Of a stretch of 64,000 bases of DNA, positions 45,676 to 54,992 are shown piece after piece; positions within the stretch are counted from its first letter, which is position 1; the number at the start of each line of letters is the position of its first letter. Both the position numbers and the translations under genes were made by a program. The DNA comes from Dyadobacter fermentans (GTDB lineage: Bacteria; Bacteroidota; Bacteroidia; Cytophagales; Spirosomataceae), in assembly GCF_019924045.1 (NCBI RefSeq), contig NZ_JAHXBN010000010.1, positions 620,001 to 684,000 of the forward strand, given 5' to 3'. The notes below the pieces were generated by a model. The model was not told where the DNA came from. It did no database searches and saw only the letters and a program-made list of their open reading frames with translations.

Positions 45676-46971
45676 ATGAAAGTTGACGTACTACTTGGTC
45701 TTCAATGGGGAGACGAGGGAAAAGGAAAAATTGTGGATGTCCTGGCGCCACGCTATCAGGTTGTAGCCCGTTTTCAGGGTGGCCCTAATGCCGGACACAC
45801 ATTGGAGTTTGACGGTATCAAACACGTCCTGCACCAGATCCCGTCGGGGATTTTCCGCAGCGATATCCAGAATATCATCGGAAACGGTGTTGTGCTCGAC
45901 CCGGTTGTGTTCAAAAGAGAGATCGAAGGTCTTGCGAAATATAACCTGGACCTGATCAGCAACCTGTTCGTGTCCAAAAAGGCTTCCATCATCGTTCCTA
46001 CCCACGCCCTGCTTGACGCCGCTTATGAGCGTTCGAAAGGGGACTCGAAGATCGGCTCAACTTTGCGCGGCATCGGCCCTGCTTACCAGGATAAAGTTGC
46101 CCGCCTGGGCTTGCGCGTAGGAGACGTTCTTTCACCGAATTTCGCCGCCAAATACAAGAAACTCGTTGATGCGCACAAGGTAATCCTCGACTTCTATTCT
46201 TTCGATTACTCCGAAACATTGCCTGCTGCCGAAGAGAAATTCTTCGATGCGATCGACTTCATGAAGCAATTCACGCTCGTAAACAGCGAATACATCGTCA
46301 ATGGCGCATTGAATGAAGGCAAAACGGTCCTCGCGGAAGGTGCGCAAGGTTCGTTGCTCGACATTGATTTCGGTTCATACCCATTCGTTACCAGCTCTAC
46401 CACCATGACAGCCGGTGCGTCTACCGGATTAGGTATTGCGCCACGTCAGATCGGTGAGGTATTTGGTATTTTTAAAGCCTACTGTACACGTGTGGGCAGC
46501 GGTCCATTCCCTACTGAATTGAACGACGAAGTAGGCGAGGAAATCCGTAAAGAAGGCCGCGAGTTCGGTGCTACTACCGGTCGCCCGCGCCGTACCGGCT
46601 GGCTCGACCTGCCTGCATTGAAATACGCGATCATGATCAACGGCGTAACGCAGCTGATTATGATGAAGGTAGATGTACTGACTATTTTCGATAACATCAA
46701 AGTTTGTACGCACTACCGCCTGGCCGATGGTACTCTAACCGACCAGGTTCCTTATGATCTTTGCGACGAAGCAGTTGAACCGGTTTACAAGGATTTCAAA
46801 GGCTGGAAAACTTCGTTGGACGGCGTACGCGATTTCGACGCGATCCCGGCGGAATTGAATGCTTACGTGAAGTTCCTCGAAGCGGAATTGAATCTGCCGA
46901 TTACATTTATTTCGACCGGCCCTGACCGCGAAGCGCTGATCAGCCGTGAAGCTGCTGCTGCGGAAGCATAG
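45676..46971 (+). CDS. purA: Adenylosuccinate synthetase
   Basis: A 431-aa GTP-dependent enzyme converting IMP and aspartate to adenylosuccinate in AMP synthesis. The P-loop-like GLQWGDEGKGKIVDVLA (residues 8-24) contains the catalytic Asp. FQGGPNAGHTLEFDG, TLRGIGPAYQDKVAR, EGAQGSLLDIDFGSYPFVTSS and TGRPRRTGWLDLPAL are further signatures. Length is normal. A strong bidirectional terminator lies between it and the convergent SNF2 gene. Confidence 0.97.
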   Translation: MKVDVLLGLQWGDEGKGKIVDVLAPRYQVVARFQGGPNAGHTLEFDGIKHVLHQIPSGIFRSDIQNIIGNGVVLDPVVFKREIEGLAKYNLDLISNLFVSKKASIIVPTHALLDAAYERSKGDSKIGSTLRGIGPAYQDKVARLGLRVGDVLSPNFAAKYKKLVDAHKVILDFYSFDYSETLPAAEEKFFDAIDFMKQFTLVNSEYIVNGALNEGKTVLAEGAQGSLLDIDFGSYPFVTSSTTMTAGASTGLGIAPRQIGEVFGIFKAYCTRVGSGPFPTELNDEVGEEIRKEGREFGATTGRPRRTGWLDLPALKYAIMINGVTQLIMMKVDVLTIFDNIKVCTHYRLADGTLTDQVPYDLCDEAVEPVYKDFKGWKTSLDGVRDFDAIPAELNAYVKFLEAELNLPITFISTGPDREALISREAAAAEA

Positions 46972-46991
46972 TGTTGAAGTATTTTAATATG

Positions 46992-47029
46992 AAAAGAGCC
47001 CTTGAATGTTCATCATTCGAGGGCTCTTT
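46992..47029. terminator. Bidirectional terminator between purA and SNF2 helicase
   Basis: AAAAGAGCCCTTGAATG pairs with CATTCGAGGGCTCTTT (one G-T pair), loop TTCAT. T/A-rich flanks on both sides fit termination of both convergent genes. Confidence 0.85.
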
Positions 47030-47051
47030 GTTTTAGTAATGTAGATTCAGA

Positions 47052-49994
47052 TTAAGAAAGCAGGTTCAAAACATCCTCCCGCGTCAGCGATTTAATAAAA
47101 CCTTCCTCACTCGAAATGAGATCATCGGCCAGTTGCTTCTTCGAGCGCTGCAATGCGAGAATCTTTTCCTCCACCGAATTTTTGGTAATAAACTTATAAG
47201 TAAACACGGTCCGGTCCTGACCAATGCGGTGCGCACGGTCTACTGCCTGCGCCTCAATGGCCGGGTTCCACCATGGATCGAGGATGAAAACGTAATCCGC
47301 GGCTGTGAGGTTAAGACCCAGACCACCCGCTTTGAGAGAAATGAGGAAAATTTTGATGTTCTCGTCGTTCTGGAAAGATTCTACCTGCTCCTGGCGGTCG
47401 CGCGTGGCGCCGTCGAGGTACGCGTAACTGATTTCTTTTTCGTCCAGATAATGCCGGAAAAGATCGAGGTGTTTAATGTATTGACTGAAAATCAAAATCT
47501 TATGATCTTCGCTCATGACGGTTTGCAGCTTGTACAGCACGTCTTCAAACTTGCCCGAATCGTATGCATATTCGGGATCGACCATCACCGGGTGGTTAGC
47601 GAGCTGCCGGAGCTTGGTCAAACCCTGCAATACCACGAGTTGCGATTTCGAGATACCTTCCGAGTCGATGCTTTGGAGGATGAGGTTGCGGTAATAGGCC
47701 TTCGCTTCCTCGTATGCCTTTTCTTGCTCGTCCGACATGTCGCAATATTGAATGCTTTCGACTTTTTCGGGCAAATCCGTTGCAACCTGCGATTTTAATC
47801 TCCTTAATATAAACGGCTTAATAAGATTGTAGAGCCGTTTGGTCTTTTCCTCATCACCTTTCTTTTCGATCGGGATCTGGAATTCGTCCCGGAAAAACGT
47901 CTGGCTACCGAGTAATCCGGGATTCACAAACGACATTTGCGACCAGAGATCAAGCGTGTTGTTTTCGATAGGCGTACCGGTCAACACGAGCCTGTATGCC
48001 GAATTGAGGCGCCTCACGGCCTTGGTAATGATCGACCCTGGGTTTTTGATAGCCTGCGATTCGTCGAGGATCACGTAATTGAAACGGTAGTCTTCCATGA
48101 GCTCGATATCCAGCCTGACAATGCCGTAGGAGGTCAGTATCAGGTCGTAATTGTCAAACTGGGCGGTGTCCTTCTCGCGGTTCGTGCCCGTGTACAGGAG
48201 TACGCGCATGTCGGGTGTGAACTTGCTGGCTTCCAGCTGCCAGTTGTAGAGCAGCGAGGTTGGCATGATGAGGATCGACGGGCGATCCGCGCCGCCTTCT
48301 TTTTCGGATTGCAGCAATGCGAGCGTCTGCACCGTTTTTCCCAACCCCATATCGTCGGCCAGGCAGCCTCCGAAGCGGTATTGTTTCAAAAAGCGTAGCC
48401 AGTCGTAACCTGTTTTTTGGTAAGGGCGCAGCAATCCCTGGAAATGCGCCGGAGATTCTGCCGGTTCGATATGCTGGAAATTTCGCAGGTTTTCGAGCTT
48501 GCGGCTGATTACCGCCGTGGCCAGATTGTCCTCTTTCAGCTCTTGTACCAATGCCAGATGATGCATTCGCAGGCGCAGCTGATCATTTTCATGGCTACTT
48601 TCCGTGAAGGAGAAGAACTCCGAATATTTGGTGAACCACCATTCAGGGATTACGGCTATTTCGCCGTTAGGCAGCAGAAACTCCTTCTTTCGGTGGAGAA
48701 TGTAGTTCCGCAGTTGGATAAATGGTATTTCAAACTCGCCGAAAAGCACTTTGGCATTGATATCAAACCAGTCGCGGCCTTCCTGTATGGAAATATCGAG
48801 CGAGGAGTAACCCAGGAAATAGCGCTTGGTATCGGCCGTATTCTGCCGCACCGCGATACCCTGCTCGGCCAATGCGATCGCATTACTTTGCAGCCAGCCG
48901 AATGCTTCCGATTTGGGCATCTGAACCTTTCCATTACGGATATTCAGGCCCATATCTTTCAAAATCCGCACATGCGCGCCTTCGACCTCGATATTTCTTT
49001 TAACCTTATTGAAAAAATACTCGTTGCCTTTCTTCTCCATGTGCACGCTCGACGCATGCGCGAAGCTGTCGTAATGGAACGAAAAGCCGGCATACTGAAA
49101 CGATAACTCGAATGCGACGTCGTTGTCTTCTTCTTCCAACACTTCCACATCCTCGCTGTCCTGGAAAAGCACGGCGGATTTCTTTGGATTGGATGAGTAT
49201 TCTGAAATCGTAAGAATGGTTTTCGGCACAGACGACACGTTTCTGATCTCGAACCCCCTTGCCACCACATCATATGAAGCAATGAGCGGTGCTACGAAAC
49301 GACCGTAGTATTGTTCTTCGACCTGGCCTGGAATGGCAATAAACTTTTTCGCGAGAAAGGGCTTGATCTTTTTGCCATCCACATTGCCCTCGAAATGGTA
49401 AAGGTGCCCGTCGAGCACCAGCCAGGCAGGATCTTCGCAGATCAGGAAAGCATTTTTGTACTGGAATTCCAGCTTCTGCATCTTGTGCCGGATCGTCGGG
49501 AAATAGTGGGTATTATCCTCGTTCCGGATGAAATGGAAGCGGATCGTCGCTTTTTCAGACTCCCAGGTCACAGGTTTCCACAGTGGGTTACCATCATTAC
49601 CCATGATGAAAATGTCCTTTCCGGCGAGCCTTTCGAGGATGCGTGATTTACAGCTTTCAAGATATCCCGCGATCGTTTCCTGAATGACCTTGTCGCCTTT
49701 TTGAGGGTCATAAACTTTCAGGAAGAAATCTACCGCATTCAGTTTCTTCGGGTTATATTTTTTGAGCACCGCGTCCTGCTGAATGTCATCTATCAGCTTG
49801 ACAAGTTCAAAATCCCTGGTATCGAGGCCAGAACGGAACTCCTTGATGTTTTTTGAGGAAATGTTCTGCACCTGAAACGAAAAGTCGCCCTGCGCATTAA
49901 GCTGGACGACAAAGGCTTCGAAGATGTACCCCAGATACTCATGGTTAAGAATTGAATAAACAATTTTAAATGGCTCTGAGGGAGAAACTTTCAT
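47052..49994 (-). CDS. SNF2-family DEAD/DEAH-box helicase
   Basis: A 980-aa protein. The N-terminal 500 residues are a bacterial SNF2-associated region; the motor follows with Walker A DDMGLGKTVQTLALL, motif II DESQAIKNP, LTGTPIENNTLDLWSQM, and the C-terminal helicase motifs LISLKAGGLGLNLTAADYVF and DPWWNPAIEAQAVDRAHRIGQ. It is a full-length RapA/SNF2-like ATPase probably acting on DNA or transcription complexes. No nuclease or defence partner gene flanks it. Confidence 0.92.
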   Translation of the reverse strand: MKVSPSEPFKIVYSILNHEYLGYIFEAFVVQLNAQGDFSFQVQNISSKNIKEFRSGLDTRDFELVKLIDDIQQDAVLKKYNPKKLNAVDFFLKVYDPQKGDKVIQETIAGYLESCKSRILERLAGKDIFIMGNDGNPLWKPVTWESEKATIRFHFIRNEDNTHYFPTIRHKMQKLEFQYKNAFLICEDPAWLVLDGHLYHFEGNVDGKKIKPFLAKKFIAIPGQVEEQYYGRFVAPLIASYDVVARGFEIRNVSSVPKTILTISEYSSNPKKSAVLFQDSEDVEVLEEEDNDVAFELSFQYAGFSFHYDSFAHASSVHMEKKGNEYFFNKVKRNIEVEGAHVRILKDMGLNIRNGKVQMPKSEAFGWLQSNAIALAEQGIAVRQNTADTKRYFLGYSSLDISIQEGRDWFDINAKVLFGEFEIPFIQLRNYILHRKKEFLLPNGEIAVIPEWWFTKYSEFFSFTESSHENDQLRLRMHHLALVQELKEDNLATAVISRKLENLRNFQHIEPAESPAHFQGLLRPYQKTGYDWLRFLKQYRFGGCLADDMGLGKTVQTLALLQSEKEGGADRPSILIMPTSLLYNWQLEASKFTPDMRVLLYTGTNREKDTAQFDNYDLILTSYGIVRLDIELMEDYRFNYVILDESQAIKNPGSIITKAVRRLNSAYRLVLTGTPIENNTLDLWSQMSFVNPGLLGSQTFFRDEFQIPIEKKGDEEKTKRLYNLIKPFILRRLKSQVATDLPEKVESIQYCDMSDEQEKAYEEAKAYYRNLILQSIDSEGISKSQLVVLQGLTKLRQLANHPVMVDPEYAYDSGKFEDVLYKLQTVMSEDHKILIFSQYIKHLDLFRHYLDEKEISYAYLDGATRDRQEQVESFQNDENIKIFLISLKAGGLGLNLTAADYVFILDPWWNPAIEAQAVDRAHRIGQDRTVFTYKFITKNSVEEKILALQRSKKQLADDLISSEEGFIKSLTREDVLNLLS

Positions 49995-50149
49995 TAGGAT
50001 ATCGTTGGCTAAGATTCGTGTTGATGCCGAAGAAGCCCTTCCATAAATCAGCAGGGATCTTTCGATTTGGGAAACTTCAAATATAATTTAAAACAACCCG
50101 AAAAGAAAGTCCGGTGTTACCATTCTCTAAAAAATAGTGTAGAATAAAT

Positions 50150-50188
50150 TTGCGCTCCGATCGAAATTTTTTCGATGCCGGAGCGCAA
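50150..50188 (-). terminator. Hairpin downstream of the PEP-mutase-like gene
   Basis: TTGCGCTCCG (50150-50159) pairs with CGGAGCGCAA (50179-50188), with an inner TCGAAA/TTTCGA-like pairing. It lies about 40 bases after the stop of the minus-strand gene. Confidence 0.7.
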
Positions 50189-50228
50189 TATCTGTTTAGC
50201 TTAATACAAAATGTAAATGGGCGGAGCC

Positions 50229-50999
50229 TCAGGAGAAAAGCGGTGCGAAACTCTGCGCTTCTAATACATTTTTGGCCAGAATGCCGGTTTGAGCAGTCAT
50301 CTTGTTAAAAAGAAAAGGTCCCATGCTGATCCTTTTGACATTCAGCGATTTCAATGCATTAAAGTCGGGTAATGCGGGCATGCACATTACATTCACGGGC
50401 AGGACGGTTTCGCTGGTAATGGTGCGGATATCTTCGGCCCGTACCACGCAGGGTACAAAAATCCCATGTATCCCGGTGTTTTCATAGGAGTTAATGCGGC
50501 TGATGGTCTCGTCGAGCGCATTGGGCAGCCCGAGCAGGAATGGATCGGTTCTTACGTTGAGAAATATTGTGATGTTTTCCTGTTCAAGCCTATTCACGAT
50601 TTCAACCAGTAGTTGCCGGAATTCGCCGGCGGGCCGGAGCTGGCGGGTGGGTTTTGCCAGCGTGTCTTCAAGGTTAACCCCGGCCACTCCTGCTTCGTAA
50701 AGCATTTTGATGTGCTCCGCTATGCCCGCTGCGGTATCGGCGTATCCGCCTTCAATATCGACCGTGAGAGGGATTTTGACGGTTTCGGTAACCCGTTTCG
50801 CCACGCGCAGGATCGAATCGAAAGGCAGGTTTTCGCCGTCGTCGTAGCCAAAAGCGGTGGCGAGGGCGTGGCTCGAAGTGCCGATGGCCTGGTAGCCGGC
50901 CGACTCGTAAATGTGCGCGCTATTGACGTCCCAAATGTTACCGAGCAGCAATGGTTCTGTTTGTTGATGAAGCTGTGAGAATGTTTCGAAAGTGCTCAT
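50229..50999 (-). CDS. Isocitrate lyase/PEP mutase superfamily protein
   Basis: A 256-aa TIM-barrel enzyme. LLLGNIWDVNSAHIYESAGYQAIGTSSHALA is the conserved start, DIEGGYAD gives the metal-binding acidic residue region, and VNLEDT the second acidic pair. The isocitrate lyase KKCGH motif is absent, so it belongs to the PEP mutase/oxaloacetate hydrolase-like group. Its substrate is not known. It is next to an AraC regulator on the same strand with a 94-base gap. Confidence 0.85.
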   Translation of the reverse strand: MSTFETFSQLHQQTEPLLLGNIWDVNSAHIYESAGYQAIGTSSHALATAFGYDDGENLPFDSILRVAKRVTETVKIPLTVDIEGGYADTAAGIAEHIKMLYEAGVAGVNLEDTLAKPTRQLRPAGEFRQLLVEIVNRLEQENITIFLNVRTDPFLLGLPNALDETISRINSYENTGIHGIFVPCVVRAEDIRTITSETVLPVNVMCMPALPDFNALKSLNVKRISMGPFLFNKMTAQTGILAKNVLEAQSFAPLFS

Positions 51000-51093
51000 T
51001 GTCTGAAATTTTCCTTTGTTTGAAAATGAATTGATATGACAAAGGTATTTCAGCGGTGGGGCCTGTAATTGTACAAACCGGAACCGGCGGATT

Positions 51094-51906
51094 TTAACTG
51101 ATCAGCAGTTGATTTACTGCCGAAAGATTGTTCAGATAAGCCGTTGGCGTCAACCCGGTGAACGATTTGAAATCCCTGATAAAATGCGATTGATCGAAAT
51201 AGCCCGCGTCGTAGGCAATGGACGTAAGCGGCAATTTGTTTTCTCCGATCAGTTTGAGGCTCGTTTTGAAGCGATGGATTTTATCGAAAGACTTTGGCGA
51301 AAGGCCAGTGTGCTGATAAACCAGCTTGTGCAGGTAGCGCGTCGTGATCCCGAAAGTTCCCGCAATGCGGCCGATATTATTTTCGGCGGGGTCTTTCGTA
51401 ATGCTTGTCAGAATGTGGCCTACCTTGTCCAATCGCTCCTGGCGGCGGGAAGCAGACATTAGCCTGCCTGTAAAAAAGCCATCGAGCAGGGCGATGCGCG
51501 CATTAACCGAATCGGCTTCCTGCAACCTGCTGTGCAAATCCCGGATACTTCTTCCGATCACATCCGCGAGGTCGAAAACCTGGTCATTGAAAACGCCGAT
51601 TTCGTCGTCGAGCAAAAAGGAGGTAGCATGGGTGAAAAAGCGTACGCCCAGCATCAAGTGTGCGCCCGACGACCGGATTGGCAGCGGCCGGGTAATTTGT
51701 CCCCAAAGCTCGATTCCCGGGTTCCTTTGAAAACCATTATCTTTAAAAGACTCCCAGACTCCGCTGCCGAGGTTAAATATCACTTCCATATCCCCGCTGG
51801 GGAATACGGTATCCTCATAAGCCACATGTTCCGACGACTCGAAAAGATAGTAATGCCGAATGTAGGGTGCCAGCATTTTTGCCGGTTGGAAATATTGAAA
51901 TTCCAT
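51094..51906 (-). CDS. AraC-family regulator with N-terminal DUF6597-like domain
   Basis: A 270-aa transcriptional regulator. Residues 1-150 form the ligand-like beta domain (YFQPAKMLAPYIRHYYLFES, DTVFPSGDMEVIFNLG), and residues 165-265 the two helix-turn-helix motifs (IAGTFGITTRYLHKLVYQHTG and IAYDAGYFDQSHFIRDFKSFTG). A second regulator with the same architecture lies 1.7 kb away. It is likely to control neighbouring genes such as the PEP-mutase-like gene downstream; not demonstrated. Confidence 0.88.
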   Translation of the reverse strand: MEFQYFQPAKMLAPYIRHYYLFESSEHVAYEDTVFPSGDMEVIFNLGSGVWESFKDNGFQRNPGIELWGQITRPLPIRSSGAHLMLGVRFFTHATSFLLDDEIGVFNDQVFDLADVIGRSIRDLHSRLQEADSVNARIALLDGFFTGRLMSASRRQERLDKVGHILTSITKDPAENNIGRIAGTFGITTRYLHKLVYQHTGLSPKSFDKIHRFKTSLKLIGENKLPLTSIAYDAGYFDQSHFIRDFKSFTGLTPTAYLNNLSAVNQLLIS

Positions 51907-52008
51907 ATCATTACATATTTACTGGGTCATTTACCTTTTTTGAGCCCATTGCAGGGCAGGCAAATATAGATGGGGCAAATGAGCGGCAATTGTATGAAAC
52001 GGAACAAA

Positions 52009-53547
52009 TCAATGCGGCACAACATTCCAATACTGACGGAGAATTTGGGCTAAATGCGCGGTATTATCTGTACCGCCGTCGGACACCCAGGCAATGATCC
52101 CGTCGGGACGTATCAATACGGCGCTTAAACCAAGCCGGTCAGTCGCATTGCATGAAATGTATTTGATTTGGGTAGCATACTTATTTACCAAAGCCGCAAT
52201 TGAAGCGTTTCCTTCAAAATCCAGCAATATCATTTCTCCGTCGCGCATGAGCTCCCCCATTTTGGCGCCGTTTTCTAGCTCGAAATTGGGAACGTTGCGG
52301 CCCGTGAGCGGATGACCACCGTCGAGCTCGTACCGATTGTAAATCCCCCAAATTCTGCCGGCGGTATAGGTAGCGCCGTCGCGGGTGTTGAGTAAGTCGC
52401 GGAAGATCGCGTGCAGCGCGCGGGCGTGCGGGTCTGGCCGCATAATGGCCACCTGCGCGCGTGACCAGTCCAGTACCTGCGCGCCCACGGGGTGGCGTTC
52501 GGCATGATAGGTGTCGAGTAAGTCCTTCGATGCGTGGTTTCGCACCAATGCTGCCAGTTTCCAGCCGAGATTCATGGCATCGCCCAGGCCAAGATTCAGT
52601 CCCTGCCCGCCCAGGGGCGAGTGGATATGCGCGGCATCGCCCGCCAACAAGATCCGGCCGTTGCCATATTGAGTGGCCTGGCGGGCCCGGTCTGTCCAGG
52701 TAGTGGCGGTGTGCAAGGCATTGATGGTAACATCGGTGCCCGAAATGCGGCGTAAAACTTCCTGAATGTGTTCGCGGGTGATGGGCTCTTCGGAATTGTG
52801 AAATGCACCGCGGTCAAAATCCTGCATGAGCACGTAACCCGGCTGCGATTGCATGTACATGCCTGCGGACGTCACGTTACGCCCGGGACGCAGCTTTTCA
52901 GGGTCCGCAATGTTGACCAGGGTTGTATAACCGGTGAACTCCGGTTCCGTACCTGCGAATTCAAAACCACCCATTTTGCGTACCGCGCTGCGGCTTCCGT
53001 CGCATCCGACGAGCCATTTGGATTCAAAATGTTCATTGGCCGACCAAACCGTCACACTTTCACCGGTTTGATGAACCCCCGTAACCGGGCATCCACGTCT
53101 GATTTCCACACCCAAAGCGGTGGCTCGTCGCGTGAGAATGGTTTCAAGTTCGGCTATTTCGGATATTAAACTGGTTTCGGGCGAGCCGGGGAGGCGATAT
53201 TCCCATTGGGAGGCGTCGATGTTGCCTGCGAGTAATGGAATGCCCCCGAAATGCCCTACCTGTCGTTGAGCACCCTGTTGTGGCGTCGCCGTGATATGCG
53301 GGTTTTTAAGTCGTTTGTGGATTTCCAGTTCCTCGAACAGCCCGCGGCGGTACAGCGCTTCGATGGTTGGCGCGGAAAGCCCACGTATGCCGAAAGGCAG
53401 CTGTTTCAGCGGAGAAGTGGCTTTTTCTGCCTTTTCAAGAATGAGTACTGTGCATTTGGCCAGCGCCAGTTCGCAGGCAAGGAACAGGCCTACCGGGCCT
53501 GCACCGGAAATGATAACGTCGTGTTTCAGTTTGTTTGTAGCTTTCAT
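52009..53547 (-). CDS. FAD-dependent aromatic monooxygenase (rifampicin-monooxygenase/aklavinone-hydroxylase type)
   Basis: A 512-aa class A flavoprotein monooxygenase. The FAD dinucleotide motif GAGPVGLFLA is at about 14-23, the DG motif is GCDGSRSAVRKMGG near 180, and the GD motif is LLAGDAAHIHSPLGGQGLNLGLGDAMNLGWKLA near 290-320. A thioredoxin-like C-terminal domain is suggested by length and by VLIRPDGIIAWV. Such enzymes hydroxylate aromatic compounds or inactivate antibiotics; the substrate is unknown. The frame begins with a TTG at 53553; the ATG at 53547 is chosen. AraC regulator genes flank it on both sides on the same strand. Confidence 0.88.
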   Translation of the reverse strand: MKATNKLKHDVIISGAGPVGLFLACELALAKCTVLILEKAEKATSPLKQLPFGIRGLSAPTIEALYRRGLFEELEIHKRLKNPHITATPQQGAQRQVGHFGGIPLLAGNIDASQWEYRLPGSPETSLISEIAELETILTRRATALGVEIRRGCPVTGVHQTGESVTVWSANEHFESKWLVGCDGSRSAVRKMGGFEFAGTEPEFTGYTTLVNIADPEKLRPGRNVTSAGMYMQSQPGYVLMQDFDRGAFHNSEEPITREHIQEVLRRISGTDVTINALHTATTWTDRARQATQYGNGRILLAGDAAHIHSPLGGQGLNLGLGDAMNLGWKLAALVRNHASKDLLDTYHAERHPVGAQVLDWSRAQVAIMRPDPHARALHAIFRDLLNTRDGATYTAGRIWGIYNRYELDGGHPLTGRNVPNFELENGAKMGELMRDGEMILLDFEGNASIAALVNKYATQIKYISCNATDRLGLSAVLIRPDGIIAWVSDGGTDNTAHLAQILRQYWNVVPH

Positions 53548-53588
53548 ATTCAAATGATTGAGCTACAAAATTCCGGAATGCGAGCGCC

Positions 53589-54404
53589 TCAGGCTTGTAC
53601 AAACGCGACAAAATCGTCGCTTGCCATTTGCTTCCGTTTCTTCGCTTTTCGGGCAAATGCAGCCGGCGTTGTGCCGCTGTACTTTTTGAATTCCCTGCTC
53701 AAATGAGCCTGATCTGTATAACCGAAGTCATATGCCAGGCCGGCGAGGCTGGAATCAGGTTCGTTCCAGAGCGCGTTCCGTACCTGTTCAAAGCGCATCA
53801 GGCCGGAGACATCTTTCACTGTAAAGCCGGAAGATTGCTTGAATTTCCGTTCCAATGTGCGCACCGTCGCGTGTGCCGCCGCCGCTACCTGGCTAACGGG
53901 CGTGGTACCCTTGCGCTCCAGCATTGCTGCTCCGGCTTTGGAAAGCGTTCTGTCAATAAATACCTGTGGCCGGATGTGAAGGAAGTATTGTTCCAACCTT
54001 GCCAATACTTCGCCTATTCGCCCTGAGGTCATCAGGGTGCTCAAAGCGGATTGGAGTTCCGCGATAGGGTGCGTGAAAACATGCACACCGCCTTTTCCGG
54101 CCGGAAGTCCGAGCAGATCGAATACCGTCCAGGGAAAACATCTGACCCCGATAATCTCCAAACGACCTTGGGTTTGAAATATAGCCGGTTGGTTGAGTAA
54201 ACCCATCAAAAATGGTGAAGGCAACGACCGTAAACTGCCATTTTCGGAAACGTTATGAAGCTTCCCGAAGTAAAAAATGATTTCTGCATAACCATCCGGT
54301 TCGACCTGGAAAGTAGTTTCCGGATCGTCCAGGTCGCGGCTATCATACCAAAAGCATCTGATAATGTCCCGGAGCGTTTCGTGTGGTTCAAATTCCTGGT
54401 GCAT
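53589..54404 (-). CDS. AraC-family regulator, paralogue upstream of the monooxygenase
   Basis: A 271-aa regulator with the same layout as the one at 51.1 kb: N-terminal DUF6597-like domain (LRDIIRCFWYDSRDL, PDGYAEIIFYFG) and C-terminal AraC domain (HATVRTLERKFKQSSGFTVKD, AYDFGYTDQAHLSREFKKYSG). The open frame continues upstream through the tRNA-Leu gene, which is impossible for a protein; the ATG at 54404 (MHQEFEPHETL) gives the family length. It starts 42 bases before the monooxygenase gene's ATG region and probably controls it. Confidence 0.88.
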   Translation of the reverse strand: MHQEFEPHETLRDIIRCFWYDSRDLDDPETTFQVEPDGYAEIIFYFGKLHNVSENGSLRSLPSPFLMGLLNQPAIFQTQGRLEIIGVRCFPWTVFDLLGLPAGKGGVHVFTHPIAELQSALSTLMTSGRIGEVLARLEQYFLHIRPQVFIDRTLSKAGAAMLERKGTTPVSQVAAAAHATVRTLERKFKQSSGFTVKDVSGLMRFEQVRNALWNEPDSSLAGLAYDFGYTDQAHLSREFKKYSGTTPAAFARKAKKRKQMASDDFVAFVQA

Positions 54405-54440
54405 GGTGCAAGATAATGCACCTGTGAGGCGAGTGCAACA

Positions 54441-54471
54441 AAAAAGGAGCTGCGATTGCTCGTAACTCCTT
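54441..54471 (-). terminator. Terminator after tRNA-Leu(UAA)
   Basis: On the minus strand AAGGAG, TTACGAGCAATCGCA and GCTCCTT form a stem with inner CGA/TCG pairing, followed by TTTTTTG. It lies just downstream of the tRNA-Leu gene. Confidence 0.75.
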
Positions 54472-54482
54472 GGGAAATTGGG

Positions 54483-54568
54483 TACCGGGGACGGGAATCG
54501 AACCCGTACGGGCGTTTCGGCCCACAGGATTTTAAGTCCTGCGTGTCTACCAGTTCCACCACCCCGGC
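54483..54568 (-). tRNA. tRNA-Leu (anticodon UAA)
   Basis: An 86-nt class II tRNA on the minus strand. It starts GCCGGGGTGGTGGAACTGG; anticodon stem-loop GCAGGACTTAAAATCCTG gives TAA; the variable arm is TGGGCCGAAACGCCCGT and the T arm is ACGGGTTCGATTCCCGT. The acceptor ends CCCCGGT with discriminator A; the CC that follows matches the first two bases of CCA by chance. Confidence 0.96.
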
Positions 54569-54600
54569 AAAGCCAGGTACCGGTACCAGTGAAGAGAAAA

Positions 54601-54622
54601 AAAGCACCGTCTCCGGTGCTTT
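54601..54622 (-). terminator. Terminator between tRNA-Gly and tRNA-Leu(UAA)
   Basis: AAAGCACCG pairs perfectly with CGGTGCTTT around TCTC; on the minus strand it is followed by TTTTCTC. It lies 11 bases after tRNA-Gly, so tRNA-Leu may be made by read-through or from its own promoter. Confidence 0.8.
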
Positions 54623-54632
54623 GCTCTCTCTG

Positions 54633-54705
54633 AGCGAAAGACGGGGTTCGAACCCGCGACCTCGACCTTGGCAAGGTCGCGCTCTACCAGCTGAGCTACT
54701 TTCGC
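54633..54705 (-). tRNA. tRNA-Gly (anticodon GCC)
   Basis: A 73-nt tRNA on the minus strand, starting GCGAAAGTAGCTCAGCTGG. The anticodon stem-loop GACCTTGCCAAGGTC gives GCC; T arm GCGGGTTCGAACCCCGT; acceptor closes CTTTCGC with discriminator T. CCA is not encoded. Confidence 0.97.
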
Positions 54706-54739
54706 GTATTTTTCATAACCGTTTCCGATTATTGTGGTG

Positions 54740-54770
54740 CAAATGTAGGGACGTCTGGTATTTGACGCAA
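54740..54770 (-). promoter_or_regulatory. Promoter of tRNA-Gly
   Basis: On the minus strand TTG (54770-54768), 20 bases, TACATTTG (54747-54740), a full -7 match, about 35 bases before the tRNA 5' end. Confidence 0.7.
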
Positions 54771-54984
54771 GCTTTTGGTGAAAATATTTCGTAAAAAAAT
54801 TGCGAAAAAACATTAACAAATTGTAAATCAATTGATCAGTGCGGAATTTTTTTTAATCCAAAAACAGCGCGGAGGGTGAATAGAGGGGGTTTCGCTCTTA
54901 AAAGTGTTCATCCTTCCGAAACAGACGTAATGCATGCTTCATTTACCGCCCGTCAGTTTTCACCTATCCACTTCATATTTTGCT

Positions 54985-54992
54985 TACCTTTG
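54985..54992 (+). promoter_or_regulatory. -7 element upstream of terC
   Basis: TACCTTTG is a full match to TAnnTTTG; no TTG lies at the usual -33 distance. Use of this site would give a leader of about 100 bases before the terC ATG. A second match at 55083-55090 would give an almost leaderless transcript. Confidence 0.4.

Noticed and set aside
47052..49994. SNF2 helicase as part of a defence system
   Set aside because: Neighbours are purA and a PEP-mutase-like gene; no nuclease, methylase or phospholipase-type partner is nearby.
54405..54674. N-terminal extension of the AraC regulator at 53.6 kb
   Set aside because: The extension runs through tRNA-Leu(UAA) and its terminator, so it cannot be coding; the ATG at 54404 fits the family.
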